56,868 nt of DNA. Source: Bacillota bacterium. Its GTDB lineage: Bacteria > Bacillota > Sulfobacillia > Sulfobacillales > Sulfobacillaceae. The stretch lies in the NCBI GenBank assembly GCA_021821465.1, contig JAKACM010000020.1, positions 1-56,868 of the forward strand, in the 5' to 3' direction. Below the pieces are notes generated by a model. The model searched no databases, was not told the DNA's origin, and was given only the letters and a program-made list of their open reading frames with translations. Shown one piece after another: positions 37,193-45,755 of this stretch (its first letter is position 1; every line of letters begins with the position of its first letter). The translations under genes and the position numbers were made by a program.

Positions 37193-37426
37193 GTGGATTA
37201 TGATGGTGAGTTTCGGCGGTTGATTGTTCGTTATCAACTGGCTTGGGATCACTGGGAGTGGGCTGATCCTCTGCATCAAGACCAGGCCATGGTTGAGTTG
37301 ACTGCGGCCGTCATCGCACTGAATACCTTCATCCAAGAACAGAAAGCATTGGCGGGTCTTCCTACACGAGGTCAATATTATTCCATCACGAGCTTGAGTC
37401 TTAACCCGGAACGAGGTGTATCTTAA
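37193..37426 (+). CDS. Small hypothetical protein
   Basis: A 77-residue acidic-to-neutral helical protein. AGGAGG (37179-37184) lies 8 bases before the GTG at 37193, a strong start signal. The pattern LAWDHWEWA and VELTAAVIALNTFIQEQ gives two amphipathic helices, loosely like the small YaaL/DUF2508 proteins, but I do not assign it. Stands alone. Confidence 0.6.
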   Translation: MDYDGEFRRLIVRYQLAWDHWEWADPLHQDQAMVELTAAVIALNTFIQEQKALAGLPTRGQYYSITSLSLNPERGVS

Positions 37427-37577
37427 ATATCGTGAAACCTCTACTAATGATGGGACGGGATTGCGTTTAAAGAGAGCGCGTTGTGATCTTGCTCGAGAGG
37501 CAACTTTCCTTGACCATGGGACGGAACAGCCTCACGCTCTTTGATTATGTCGTCCGACATCACACAGCCACTGCCCT

Positions 37578-38453
37578 TTAGCTTCCCGACGCGTCCGCAA
37601 TAAGCATACTGGAAACAATGAGCAGCCCACCTGCCAAAGCCATTGCCGATAAGTTCTCATGCAACGCGACCCATGCAATAACGGCTGCAAATACCGGCTC
37701 CATTGTGAAAATGACGGCAACGTAGGAGGCCGAGGTCTGCCGTTGAAAGTGAAGTTGAGCCCAATAGGCAAATGCTGTGCCCAAAAGTCCGTTCACAACT
37801 ACGGCTAACACGATGATTGGGGAAAGCCAGTTATGAAATCCCCCAGGTCCAGTGAATAGAGAAATGAGGAAACTCAGTAACGTAACCACCAATAGTTCAA
37901 TGCCCGTCAATGCTACGGAATCGTAACCTAAGGCCCATTTATCCACGGCTACGATCTGAAGAGCCCAAAATACAGCGCAAGCCAAGGTATAGAAGGTGCC
38001 AACCGGGAAATAAGCCCTGTGAATACCTCCGTTTAACAACCCGAGCCCGATGATTGCCATCAAGGCGGCGAGCCATGTTCTGGTGTGCGATTTTTGATGT
38101 AAAAAATAAATCGACATAATCGGTACAATGATGACGCTTAACCCGGTTAAAAATGCCGACACCGCCGGAGCAATGGTTTGAAGTCCCAATGTTTGCAGGG
38201 CATAGCCCAGAAACAGCAATGCTCCCAACACTACGCCAATAAGCCATAATCGACCATTTCTCAAGTTCTTGCGATATTTCGGACCGAACACAAAAAATTG
38301 ACTTACAGCTATTGTGGCTAAAAGGAAGCGAAGAGCCAGATAGGGAAACACAGGCATCACAACCAAGGCCGCTTTTGTCAGGGTAAACGTTGCACCCCAG
38401 ATAAATGTTATAAAGACCAAGACACTGTTAGCTATAGCCCGGGATGATCTCAA
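37578..38453 (-). CDS. EamA/DMT family transporter
   Basis: A 291-residue drug/metabolite transporter of the inner membrane with 10 predicted spans in two EamA repeats. The first repeat has VFITFIWGATFTLTKAAL and the second ends with YVAVIFTMEPVFAAVIAWV, the conserved EamA motif with EP. Such proteins export amino acids or other metabolites. The start is TTG at 38453, 8 bases after GGAAG. It follows the CGNR regulator by 40 bp in the same direction, so regulator and exporter are likely one operon. Confidence 0.88.
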   Translation of the reverse strand: MRSSRAIANSVLVFITFIWGATFTLTKAALVVMPVFPYLALRFLLATIAVSQFFVFGPKYRKNLRNGRLWLIGVVLGALLFLGYALQTLGLQTIAPAVSAFLTGLSVIIVPIMSIYFLHQKSHTRTWLAALMAIIGLGLLNGGIHRAYFPVGTFYTLACAVFWALQIVAVDKWALGYDSVALTGIELLVVTLLSFLISLFTGPGGFHNWLSPIIVLAVVVNGLLGTAFAYWAQLHFQRQTSASYVAVIFTMEPVFAAVIAWVALHENLSAMALAGGLLIVSSMLIADASGS

Positions 38454-38493
38454 CCGCTCAACTTCCTTTGCGTTCGTCTGGGGTGTGATAAGT

Positions 38494-39084
38494 TCATGAG
38501 CTGCGACGGTAACGCTGGTAGTGTCGAAAGCTTTTACGACGATTGCCGCATGTTTCCATAGAGCACCATTTGCGTTTTCCGGAATTATTGATGAAATAGG
38601 CCAGACAAGTGGGATTTTCGCATTTCTTTACGCGTTCCAATGCGTCCGTTGTGATCATTTCCATCGCGTCGTAAGATAGTAAAGCTAAAAGCCCTGAAAC
38701 ACTTCCACGTTGGGGGACAGGCACGAGGTGTAAGTTCATAGTTTCCGGGTCCGCTCTCATAGTGAACGTCAATGGTGAGCCCGTCATAATATCGGTTAAA
38801 TACGGTGAAAATTGCTTGATCTTCTTTAAAGAACGATCTTCCAAAAAGCTTCGCAGACGTTGACGAAATTCTCCCAGAAGAGGAAGGTCCCAAGAACTAT
38901 CGGCCACTAATTTCTGATATTGCACGGACGCAATCTTGCCATTCTCTGTCATAAAGCTAAGCCAAGCAATAACCGCGCTCGGAGAATCAATCATGTCCGT
39001 GGTCTTTCCACGGAAATATTGAACGGTGTTTACAAAATCCAACACGAAGCGGTCACCAAAATCGGTAAATACGGGTTTTTTCAT
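38494..39084 (-). CDS. CGNR zinc-finger transcriptional regulator (ABATE domain)
   Basis: A 196-residue protein with an N-terminal ABATE-like domain (FGDRFVLDFVNTVQ) and a C-terminal CGNR zinc finger: C-x4-C in CENPTCLAYF and CSMETCGNRRK. The family is considered to act as small-ligand-responsive DNA-binding regulators, often next to transporters. The start at 39084 has a poor Shine-Dalgarno. It is the first gene of a pair with the EamA exporter and divergent from a second EamA gene at 39728, so it may control both. Confidence 0.88.
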   Translation of the reverse strand: MKKPVFTDFGDRFVLDFVNTVQYFRGKTTDMIDSPSAVIAWLSFMTENGKIASVQYQKLVADSSWDLPLLGEFRQRLRSFLEDRSLKKIKQFSPYLTDIMTGSPLTFTMRADPETMNLHLVPVPQRGSVSGLLALLSYDAMEMITTDALERVKKCENPTCLAYFINNSGKRKWCSMETCGNRRKSFRHYQRYRRSS

Positions 39085-39727
39085 CTTTGCTGCGCGGGAT
39101 GCTCCGATCTGAGCCGGGGCAGGGCCAACGCCCTCCCGCTTCTCCTTTCTCTGTTATCGTCATTCATGACCAACAGCCTGAAAACTATTGCGTATTTGGG
39201 ATTACGTACTGCTCTTCATCGGCCCACCTTATCGAATGCAGTAGTCTCAGACGAAAGCATTAGCTGAAATCCGTTAAGACTACTCTCCCTTTCATGACTT
39301 GGCCTAAGACCGGAACGCCCACCTTAATCTCTTGCTCACGATCATGAACACTACCTTTTTCGCTGATACCCTGAGCCCCAGAATATTATCTCGTATCCTT
39401 ATACTCGTTCTGCCTTTCCTGGCAAGGATTGGAACTCCCGGATATTGCGAACCTACAGTCCACATAATCACTGCCCTGATTCGTCTCCGGGGTCTTCTAG
39501 CGATTGTGACTTTTGCATGCTTCTTTCCCTTACGACGGGAAAGAAGAAGATATCCCACTTCCCATTTCCTTTTCCTTTTTATTATAGAACTAAATGCTTT
39601 ATCGTCATTGACTTCTTTAAATATAACTTATTAAACTTAGGCAAATGGTTTTAAAAGGCACTCCTGGTTGTTCAACATGATTTTGCGGAAGAACTCGGTC
39701 GTCGCCCCCAGGAAAGGCAGGAAAGAA
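39085..39727. other. Divergent region between CGNR and second EamA gene
   Basis: A stretch of 643 bp with an AT-rich right end. A moderate promoter candidate for the EamA gene is TTGACT (39608-39613), 17 bases, TTAAAC. Open frames on both strands at 39304-39654 lack ribosome binding sites. Confidence 0.4.
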
Positions 39728-40621
39728 ATGAATACGTTTCTTGCTTTGTGCTATACGTTCTTATGGTCGTCTGCCGCGGTCGCGACGAAATTTGGATTGG
39801 AAGCGGGGCCGCCGTTGATTCTTGCTTCGTTGCGATTTAGCATGGCGGGAGTGTTTTTATGGATACCATGGAGTGTTAAGCATAAGCGCCTATGGCCCGA
39901 GAAAGCTGTCACCGGACCTTTGGCAATTTTGGGCCTATTGAACACCACTTTGTATCTCGGGGCCTCATTCGAGGCTCTCAGAGTGGTATCGGCAGGACTC
40001 TTCAATCTCTTCGTAGCAGTTAATCCGTTTTTCGTTTTATTGTTGGATCGGATATGGTTAGGACGAACCGTACGGCCCATTCAATGGTCAGGGTTTGCGG
40101 TGGCCACAATAGGACTGGCAATCGGGTCGTGGCAAGCTGTAAGACAATTTAGCACACCTTGGTGGGCCATTGGACTTATGGTTGGCGGTCAAATGTCGAT
40201 GGCCTTGGGCAGCATCTATTTTCATCAGACCCGCATGACTTTATCATCTATTACGGTCAATACCTGGCAGCTTATCTGGGGAGCAATATTTCTGTGGCCT
40301 TTTGCATTTTTGCTGCCTGGATCCAAAAATGTCACTTGGAACCTTGAGTGGTGGGGGGGCTTGGCATGGCTTGTGGGAGCCGTTTCTATCGGTGCCATGC
40401 TGTTGTGGTTTCGGCTTCTACGGCGTGGTGCAGCCCAAGCCAGTATGTGGTTGTTATTGACACCGGTGATCGGGTATGTGCTAGGACTTATATTTCTTCA
40501 TGAATCCTTCACGCAAGCGGACATGATATCCAGCATATTCGTCATGATAGGTCTTATTCTCTTTCGAACAAAAAAGGAAGCAAGGTTGAAATCTTCTTCG
40601 GGAAGGGATCTAAGAAAATAA
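39728..40621 (+). CDS. EamA/DMT family transporter
   Basis: A 297-residue transporter with 10 predicted spans and two EamA repeats (first: LCYTFLWSSAAVATKFGL; second: ASMWLLLTPVIGYVLGLIFL with the family's P in place of EP). Start at ATG 39728, preceded by AGGAAAG; the frame continues upstream but without another site. It is divergent from the CGNR-EamA pair, so two paralogous exporters share one intergenic region. Confidence 0.88.
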   Translation: MNTFLALCYTFLWSSAAVATKFGLEAGPPLILASLRFSMAGVFLWIPWSVKHKRLWPEKAVTGPLAILGLLNTTLYLGASFEALRVVSAGLFNLFVAVNPFFVLLLDRIWLGRTVRPIQWSGFAVATIGLAIGSWQAVRQFSTPWWAIGLMVGGQMSMALGSIYFHQTRMTLSSITVNTWQLIWGAIFLWPFAFLLPGSKNVTWNLEWWGGLAWLVGAVSIGAMLLWFRLLRRGAAQASMWLLLTPVIGYVLGLIFLHESFTQADMISSIFVMIGLILFRTKKEARLKSSSGRDLRK

Positions 40622-41131
40622 CCCCGAAGGCGCATTCCAGATTGCGGGTCCATTGAGATATGGCATGGTCCTTTTTGACATCGAAGTCCTCTTTGGATTG
40701 AGATCTGTAGGCCGGATCTTGATTACGGTATAAGGGCCAATATACCCGAACTCAGGGAATACGTGTTACAAAACTAAGAAAGTGGCCGGCCGCAAAGTGA
40801 CAAGCAAGACGGAAAACATGGTACAAGGTCCGTCCGACCTGGTTTTTTTGTCCATTTGACCTCAAAGCATGAGGATATCTGTTCCAACCAGGAACCAAGG
40901 AGTTCTCAGTGCAGGATCTGGGACCGGAAGATGTAGGGTCATCAGTTTTCCGGTTGTCGCTCTGAACGGTCCTTATGATCCTTGCTAATTTAGTTTACGC
41001 TGAACGTGTTCGAAATTGATGATTCCCGTGTGAAATGACTAATGGCAGAGTAAAGAATGATGGTAACCAAGCAATTATTTTGGCAAGAAAGAAGAGCGAA
41101 GCAGAGTTTTTGACGAAAGGAGAGGTGTTCC
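40622..41131. other. Intergenic region before tatA
   Basis: Without a gene for 510 bp. AGGTC-N5-GACCT followed by GG and seven T (about 40826-40849) is a weak terminator-like element, 200 bp after the EamA stop. No promoter stands out. Confidence 0.35.
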
Positions 41132-41407
41132 ATGTTTGATGATTTATTAAGTCCGGAACATTTAATAGTCTTGGGGATTGTGGCCTTATTGATTTTTGGA
41201 CCCAAAAGACTGCCTGAATTGGGCTCTGGCCTGGGACAGGCATTACGAGGTTTCCGGGATGCTGTCAGTGGAGTAGGATCGGATCCTGTCCAAAAAGTAT
41301 CCCAAGCCCAACACTCGCACAAGTTGTCTGAGGGTGTTTTGACCCCCGAGCAATCCTCGCCAGGCCCGGTAACAAAATCTGACTCCAAGACATCGGACAC
41401 CCCATAA
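41132..41407 (+). CDS. tatA: Twin-arginine translocase subunit TatA
   Basis: A 91-residue TatA/TatE-type pore subunit. A single N-terminal membrane helix (LIVLGIVALLIFGPKRLPEL) is followed by the FGPKxLPxLG hinge and the amphipathic helix GLGQALRGFRDAV, then a polar Ser/Pro-rich tail. It helps export folded proteins with twin-arginine signals. AAAGGAGAGG precedes the ATG. No tatC gene is in the window, so the partner is elsewhere. Confidence 0.92.
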   Translation: MFDDLLSPEHLIVLGIVALLIFGPKRLPELGSGLGQALRGFRDAVSGVGSDPVQKVSQAQHSHKLSEGVLTPEQSSPGPVTKSDSKTSDTP

Positions 41408-41852
41408 GTGGGATGATAATGAAAGGAATACCGAAATGTTACCTTCCGAGTTTGTACAAGATCCTCTTTAAGGACGCTTTTGACATTACTCTTGACTTAA
41501 AGCAAGCGATTCTTGGAAGGAATCTACTTACGCGATTTGCTCGTATGGAGTGAGCCAAACACTCGCGACCCACACGCCAAAAATCCCCGGCGAATTGCTC
41601 TGTTCTTTCCACGCATCCCGTCAACGTCTGGTCTACAACGTGGGGCCTGTACGTCGCTCACGCATTACGGGAGGCGACCACCAACCTATCCACGTTTCAC
41701 AGGGCGAACACGGGTTAAGCATACAACGCGATATGGATGGTTGGAGAGAACTGGAAAAAACTTTCACTTGTACGCAAATGGGCTAGATCCCATAGCTGAC
41801 GCTGAGAATCTTATGGCGCATTAGATAATGCGTCAAGAGTCTGTCGAAATCT
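41408..41852. other. Intergenic region between tatA and the aldo/keto reductase
   Basis: No supported gene in 445 bp. Overlapping plus-strand frames (41513-41824) have no ribosome binding site or recognisable content. Confidence 0.4.
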
Positions 41853-42833
41853 TTATCGAAAACCCCAAATGGGGTGAGGAATGTATGGCTCCTCCAAAAA
41901 ATCGATTTCTCCCGGTTGTAGCCGGATAGAAAGAGATTGTACTGCGTCATCCAGATGATTCATCTTCGTGGCACCAATGATCGGTGCCGTGACCTCATTT
42001 TTATGGAGAACCCAGGCCAGAGCAATTTGAGCTCGCGGAACCCTATGGCGGTCTGCCACTTCTTTCACGCGTTCCGCGATTTTTTGGTCAGTGGTCTCAG
42101 TGAATTCGTATAGCTTTTTGCCAAATTCATCCGATGCAGAACGCGTTGTCTGTTCGTTCCAATCCCTGGTCAGCCTGCCTCGGGCCAATGGGCTCCACGG
42201 GATGACACCGATGCCTTCTTCTTTACACAGAGGGAGCATTTCCCGTTCTTCTTCGCGGTAGATCAAATTGAGATAGTTCTGCATTGACACAAAACGAGGC
42301 CAGCCGTGTTGGTCTGAAATATGTAAGGCTTTGAGGAATTGCCAGGCATACATGGATGAGGCGCCGATATACCGGGCTTTTCCGGCCTTCACCACATCGT
42401 TTAAGGCTTCCAGTGTTTCTTCTATCGGCGTGTCATAGTCCCAACGGTGTATTTGGTACAGGTCGACGTAGTCTGTGCCGAGACGTCTTAAACTACTGTC
42501 AATTTCCGCCATGATAACCTTGCGCGACAGACCGGCACCATTCGGACCTTGATGCATGCGGCCATGGACCTTGGTGGCAATTACGACCTCATCCCGTTTG
42601 GCATATTCTTTTAGGGCACGTCCCAGAATTTCTTCACTGGTTCCCTCGGAATAGACATTGGCCGTATCAAAAAAGTTGAGACCGAGTTCTAACGCTCTTT
42701 TAATAAATGGCCGACTATGTTCTTCGTCAAGAACCCACTGATGTCTTCCACGCTCCGGTGTCCCATAACTCATGCAACCGAGACAAATCCGAGACACATC
42801 CAAGCCGGTATTTCCCAGTTTTACATACTCCAC
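41853..42833 (-). CDS. Aldo/keto reductase
   Basis: A 326-residue NADPH-dependent TIM-barrel oxidoreductase. The catalytic tetrad is readable: Asp and Tyr in FFDTANVYSEG, Lys in ATKVHG, and His in YQIHRWD. The cofactor pocket appears as MQNYLNLIYREEE, IPWSPLARGRL and the C-terminal GATKMNHLDDAV. It resembles the YajO/AKR11-13 group acting on aldehydes and sugars. Length is typical. It is transcribed alone; physiological substrate unknown. Confidence 0.92.
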   Translation of the reverse strand: MEYVKLGNTGLDVSRICLGCMSYGTPERGRHQWVLDEEHSRPFIKRALELGLNFFDTANVYSEGTSEEILGRALKEYAKRDEVVIATKVHGRMHQGPNGAGLSRKVIMAEIDSSLRRLGTDYVDLYQIHRWDYDTPIEETLEALNDVVKAGKARYIGASSMYAWQFLKALHISDQHGWPRFVSMQNYLNLIYREEEREMLPLCKEEGIGVIPWSPLARGRLTRDWNEQTTRSASDEFGKKLYEFTETTDQKIAERVKEVADRHRVPRAQIALAWVLHKNEVTAPIIGATKMNHLDDAVQSLSIRLQPGEIDFLEEPYIPHPIWGFR

Positions 42834-43220
42834 AACGAATTCCCTTCTTTCTTATTTTTTTGATTCGATAGAATTACGGTGACGGTCTCATTGTACACGA
42901 ATTTTTGAGAGGAAGGCGGTTATGGTCGCGATCCTCGGGTATTCCCGCAACAACACCCGTTCCGCGTGTGGATACAATGCCGAAAACGCTCTTATAGTGT
43001 GCGGGCGTGTGAGAGGCGGCATGACAGGAACATTGGGGTCTGTCAATTTTCAACACATATCGAGAGTTTGACATGGGGCCTCGAACAGGATTCCTGCTCT
43101 TTAACTGTCATAATGTTGTGAAATCCTTTTTCGGCATGAATCGGGAGTGTGCTATGATTTATGATATAAATGGTGTTTGTTGACGACAGCACTTTTGACA
43201 AGAACAGTGACGAGGTTAAA
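42834..43220. other. Divergent region between reductase and dehydrogenase genes
   Basis: Contains both promoters but I cannot pick them with confidence. No gene is supported. Confidence 0.35.
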
Positions 43221-44315
43221 ATGATGCATATTGTTGTGACAGATGGGGATCAAACTGGTCAAGAGCTTTTGGAACAGGCTTTACGAGTGATTTCGACCGA
43301 TGTTTTGGGATTTCCGGTGAAAACAGTTCACTTTGATCTAGGTTTGGAAAATCGTCGCAAGACAAAAAATCAAGTGGTGTTAGACGCTGCACAGGCTATG
43401 AAGACCTATCGTTTTGGGCTTAAGGCGGCGACGATAACCCCGGAATCTAAGGACGATGTCGGCAGTCCCAATGCAATATTGCGAAATGAAATTCAAGGGA
43501 CTGTCATAGTGCGGACCGGACGAAGAATTCCAGGCATTGCACCTCCGGTTGGGGTATATTCACCCATTTCCGTAGTCAGAATGGCTGTGGACGATGCTTA
43601 TGGTGCCAAAGAGTGGCGAAGTGGCGAAGGGTCGGATGAATGGGCTTACCGTACGGAGGCAATTTCCCGAAAGGTATGCCGGGGAGTGGCTGAGTACGCC
43701 TTTTTGCATGGAGCACGGACGCACGCTAAGGTTTTTGGCGGGCCAAAATTTACCGTGAGCCCAGTTTATGAAGGCATGTTCAAAGAGGAAATGGACGCAG
43801 CGGCCCAGCGCCACCCCGAAGTGCCCTACGAACCCCAATTGATTGATGCAACCTATGCTCTCTTATTGGTTAAGGCGGGAGAAGCACTGGTTATTCCGGC
43901 CCTGAATCGAGACGGTGACTGTTTATCGGATTTGGTATTGCAAATGTTTGGATCTCTAGCCGGCGCTGAATCCTTGCTTTTGTCGCTGGACGATGAATGG
44001 CAGCCCAAAGTGATTATGGCAGAGGCCCCTCATGGAACGGCACCAACGCTGTTTGGCAAAAACATTGCTAACCCCATGGCTATGATTTTGGCCACAGCAT
44101 CTCTCTTGGCGCACAGTACCGAAAATGCTGCCCAAATCGCCTCGCGAGCCATTTATGAATCGACATTGGAAGCCGTAGCGAGTGGAATTAAAACACCGGA
44201 TTTAGGCGGGAGCACGGGAACCACCGAATTCACGGATGACGTGATACAGCGTGTTCGCACAAAGATTGAGGTTTGGAATACTTTAGGTCACCTGTCAGCT
44301 CAGAAATCGCTGTGA
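43221..44315 (+). CDS. Isocitrate/isopropylmalate dehydrogenase family enzyme, atypical
   Basis: A 364-residue beta-decarboxylating dehydrogenase. KAATITP and SPNAILRNEIQGTV match the CATITP and SPNGTIRN-x-x-x-GTV segments of eukaryotic-type NADP isocitrate dehydrogenase, and RDGDCLSDLVLQMFGSLAG matches its YDGDxxSDxxAQ metal site. EAPHGTAPTLFGKNIANP is closer to isopropylmalate dehydrogenase. The usual N-terminal GDGIGPE is degenerate (VTDGDQTGQ). Mn/Mg aspartates are kept, so it is probably active, on isocitrate or a related 2-hydroxy acid. GAGGTTAAA precedes the ATG at 43221, so upstream in-frame codons are not used. Confidence 0.82.
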   Translation: MMHIVVTDGDQTGQELLEQALRVISTDVLGFPVKTVHFDLGLENRRKTKNQVVLDAAQAMKTYRFGLKAATITPESKDDVGSPNAILRNEIQGTVIVRTGRRIPGIAPPVGVYSPISVVRMAVDDAYGAKEWRSGEGSDEWAYRTEAISRKVCRGVAEYAFLHGARTHAKVFGGPKFTVSPVYEGMFKEEMDAAAQRHPEVPYEPQLIDATYALLLVKAGEALVIPALNRDGDCLSDLVLQMFGSLAGAESLLLSLDDEWQPKVIMAEAPHGTAPTLFGKNIANPMAMILATASLLAHSTENAAQIASRAIYESTLEAVASGIKTPDLGGSTGTTEFTDDVIQRVRTKIEVWNTLGHLSAQKSL

Positions 44316-44562
44316 CGCCATAACGCTGATAAATGTGAATAATGGCAAGCTCATGCCTCGTTGGATACAGTCCGGCGAGGCATTTTCGGTCATAGGCGTG
44401 GAAACCGCATACCAACAACGCCCCATTGGTGTGACGATTTAAATGTGTTCGCTCTTTGACAATAGGATATATTGGCGGTTGTCTCCCACCATCGTGGGAT
44501 GCGTAAAATATATCGCGTCGTCAAGATCAGACGTTAACCGGATTCGGCGAACGATAAGTCTA

Positions 44563-44680
44563 AGTAACCGGAGACCTTGAGGCGACCGGATAGGGGGCTT
44601 TTGGCCAACCCTTTGCGAGTAAAGCTGACGTCAGCCGGTTCTTCGCAAGAATCTCCTCCCTTCAGGGAGGGGAATGTCAA
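44563..44680 (+). ncRNA. TnpB omega-RNA-like 3' terminus (copy 1)
   Basis: A structured segment ends like the right end of IS200/IS605 and IS607 TnpB elements. TGCGA (44614) pairs with TCGCA (44643-44647) around an inner palindrome GCTGACGTCAGC (44624-44635). Then CCTCCC-TTCA-GGGAGG (44655-44670) is followed by GGAATGTCAA. In known elements the omega RNA scaffold ends in such a hairpin just before the guide. A homologous but more decayed copy lies at 45660. No TnpB reading frame remains upstream. Confidence 0.55.
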
Positions 44681-44780
44681 CAAGATGGTTTAATGACGCT
44701 ATAATCGGCACTACAATTGTTCGTGATCTGTTCTCGTCGCACAATACTTAAAACGCGGACATGCTCCGCCCATTGAAGAG

Positions 44781-45446
44781 TCAAAAAAAACGGATTTGTT
44801 CGGTGTGATATGGGACTTTACTTAATGTCAGTTCAGGGTAAGAATCGATGGCTTTCTCCCATTGCTCAACAACGGATGTGGGATAGCAGGGGGGAGAAAG
44901 CCGTATACCTTCATGGGGCACTGAATCTTTAACCCATTCATACCATGCCCGCGCCCAAGAGTCATTTCCCACGGGGGGCGTGCATGCATGTAATGCAGTG
45001 TCGATAACCTGTAAGGGGGTCATATCAAGAAAAGATTGCACGTTGGGTTCTTGCTTCCAAATAGCCCAAGCCCAGGTGGCAAGTCCGGGGTGAACTTGAG
45101 GATGATGCAATATTTCATCAAAGTTTTCCCTCCAGGTCATGGGCGAATGGTTGCTGCAGGCAATGATCCAATCGTATGGATCCCATGTAGGACCATTATG
45201 ATTGCACCACCACTCTTGACAGGCCGGCCACTGCCAATACTGCAATTGATCTCTAAGGCGACAATGCCATCTAAGGGCCTGACGCACGATTTCCCATGTC
45301 GTATCAGTCCAAAACTCTGGGTTCCGGGGTTTTTTCCAAGCTGATTCAAGAAATTGGGTGATAGCCAGGGCCTGGCCTGCCCACGACACATTCCATTTTC
45401 TGGTCTGATGAGCGAGCTGGCGAATGTACCATGCCTGTGAGTCCAT
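44781..45446 (-). CDS. Tryptophan-rich hypothetical protein
   Basis: A 221-residue protein with 21 tryptophans (9.5%), spread through the whole length, along with many His and Gln residues. AAAGGAGG sits upstream of the ATG at 45446, so it looks like a real gene. No signal peptide or membrane span is apparent. Paired Trp patterns recur (QYWQWPACQEWW; TWAWAIWKQ; SWARAWYEWVK), and the helical spacing suggests an all-helical soluble protein with a Trp-filled core or binding surface. I recognise no family. It lies between the two TnpB-like RNA ends at 44.6 and 45.7 kb, so it may be cargo of a lost element. Confidence 0.65.
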   Translation of the reverse strand: MDSQAWYIRQLAHQTRKWNVSWAGQALAITQFLESAWKKPRNPEFWTDTTWEIVRQALRWHCRLRDQLQYWQWPACQEWWCNHNGPTWDPYDWIIACSNHSPMTWRENFDEILHHPQVHPGLATWAWAIWKQEPNVQSFLDMTPLQVIDTALHACTPPVGNDSWARAWYEWVKDSVPHEGIRLSPPCYPTSVVEQWEKAIDSYPELTLSKVPYHTEQIRFF

Positions 45447-45659
45447 CGATAATGGTTCCTCCTTTTTTGCCAATGTGCCATAAACCGATGCCTTCACACA
45501 AGAGATCTAGGAGTCTTGCTGTGAGGCTAAACTTTCCACCGGTCTCTTGAGAAATCTGAAGAATTCCGCAAGGACTTTTGTCTTTGGCATTGAGATCACC
45601 CTACCTTAGCTTAGGACAAAATAGGATGTTAACAAGATAGGATGAATACCATTGTGTCC

Positions 45660-45755
45660 GGTGACCAAAAGACCTTCGGGCGATTCACATAGAGAGGTTG
45701 CCTCTTTTAATGCGAGTCGCGCGCTCTCCGTTCCTCGCAAGAATCCTCCTTCTCT
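45660..45755 (+). ncRNA. TnpB omega-RNA-like 3' terminus (copy 2, decayed)
   Basis: Aligns with the copy at 44563: GTGACC, GACCTT, GGCGA, ATAG, then TGCGAG (45711) pairing with CTCGCA (45734-45739) followed by AGAATC and a CCTCC run. The spacing of blocks agrees with copy 1, but the final CCTCCC/GGGAGG hairpin has decayed to CCTCCTTCTCTTTAG. This indicates an older, broken relative of the same element end. Confidence 0.45.

Noticed and set aside
39304-39654. Overlapping frames on both strands in the CGNR/EamA gap
   Set aside because: No start sites, mutually antisense, AT-rich promoter context.
41513-41824. Overlapping plus-strand frames after tatA
   Set aside because: No tatC-like or other similarity, no ribosome binding site.
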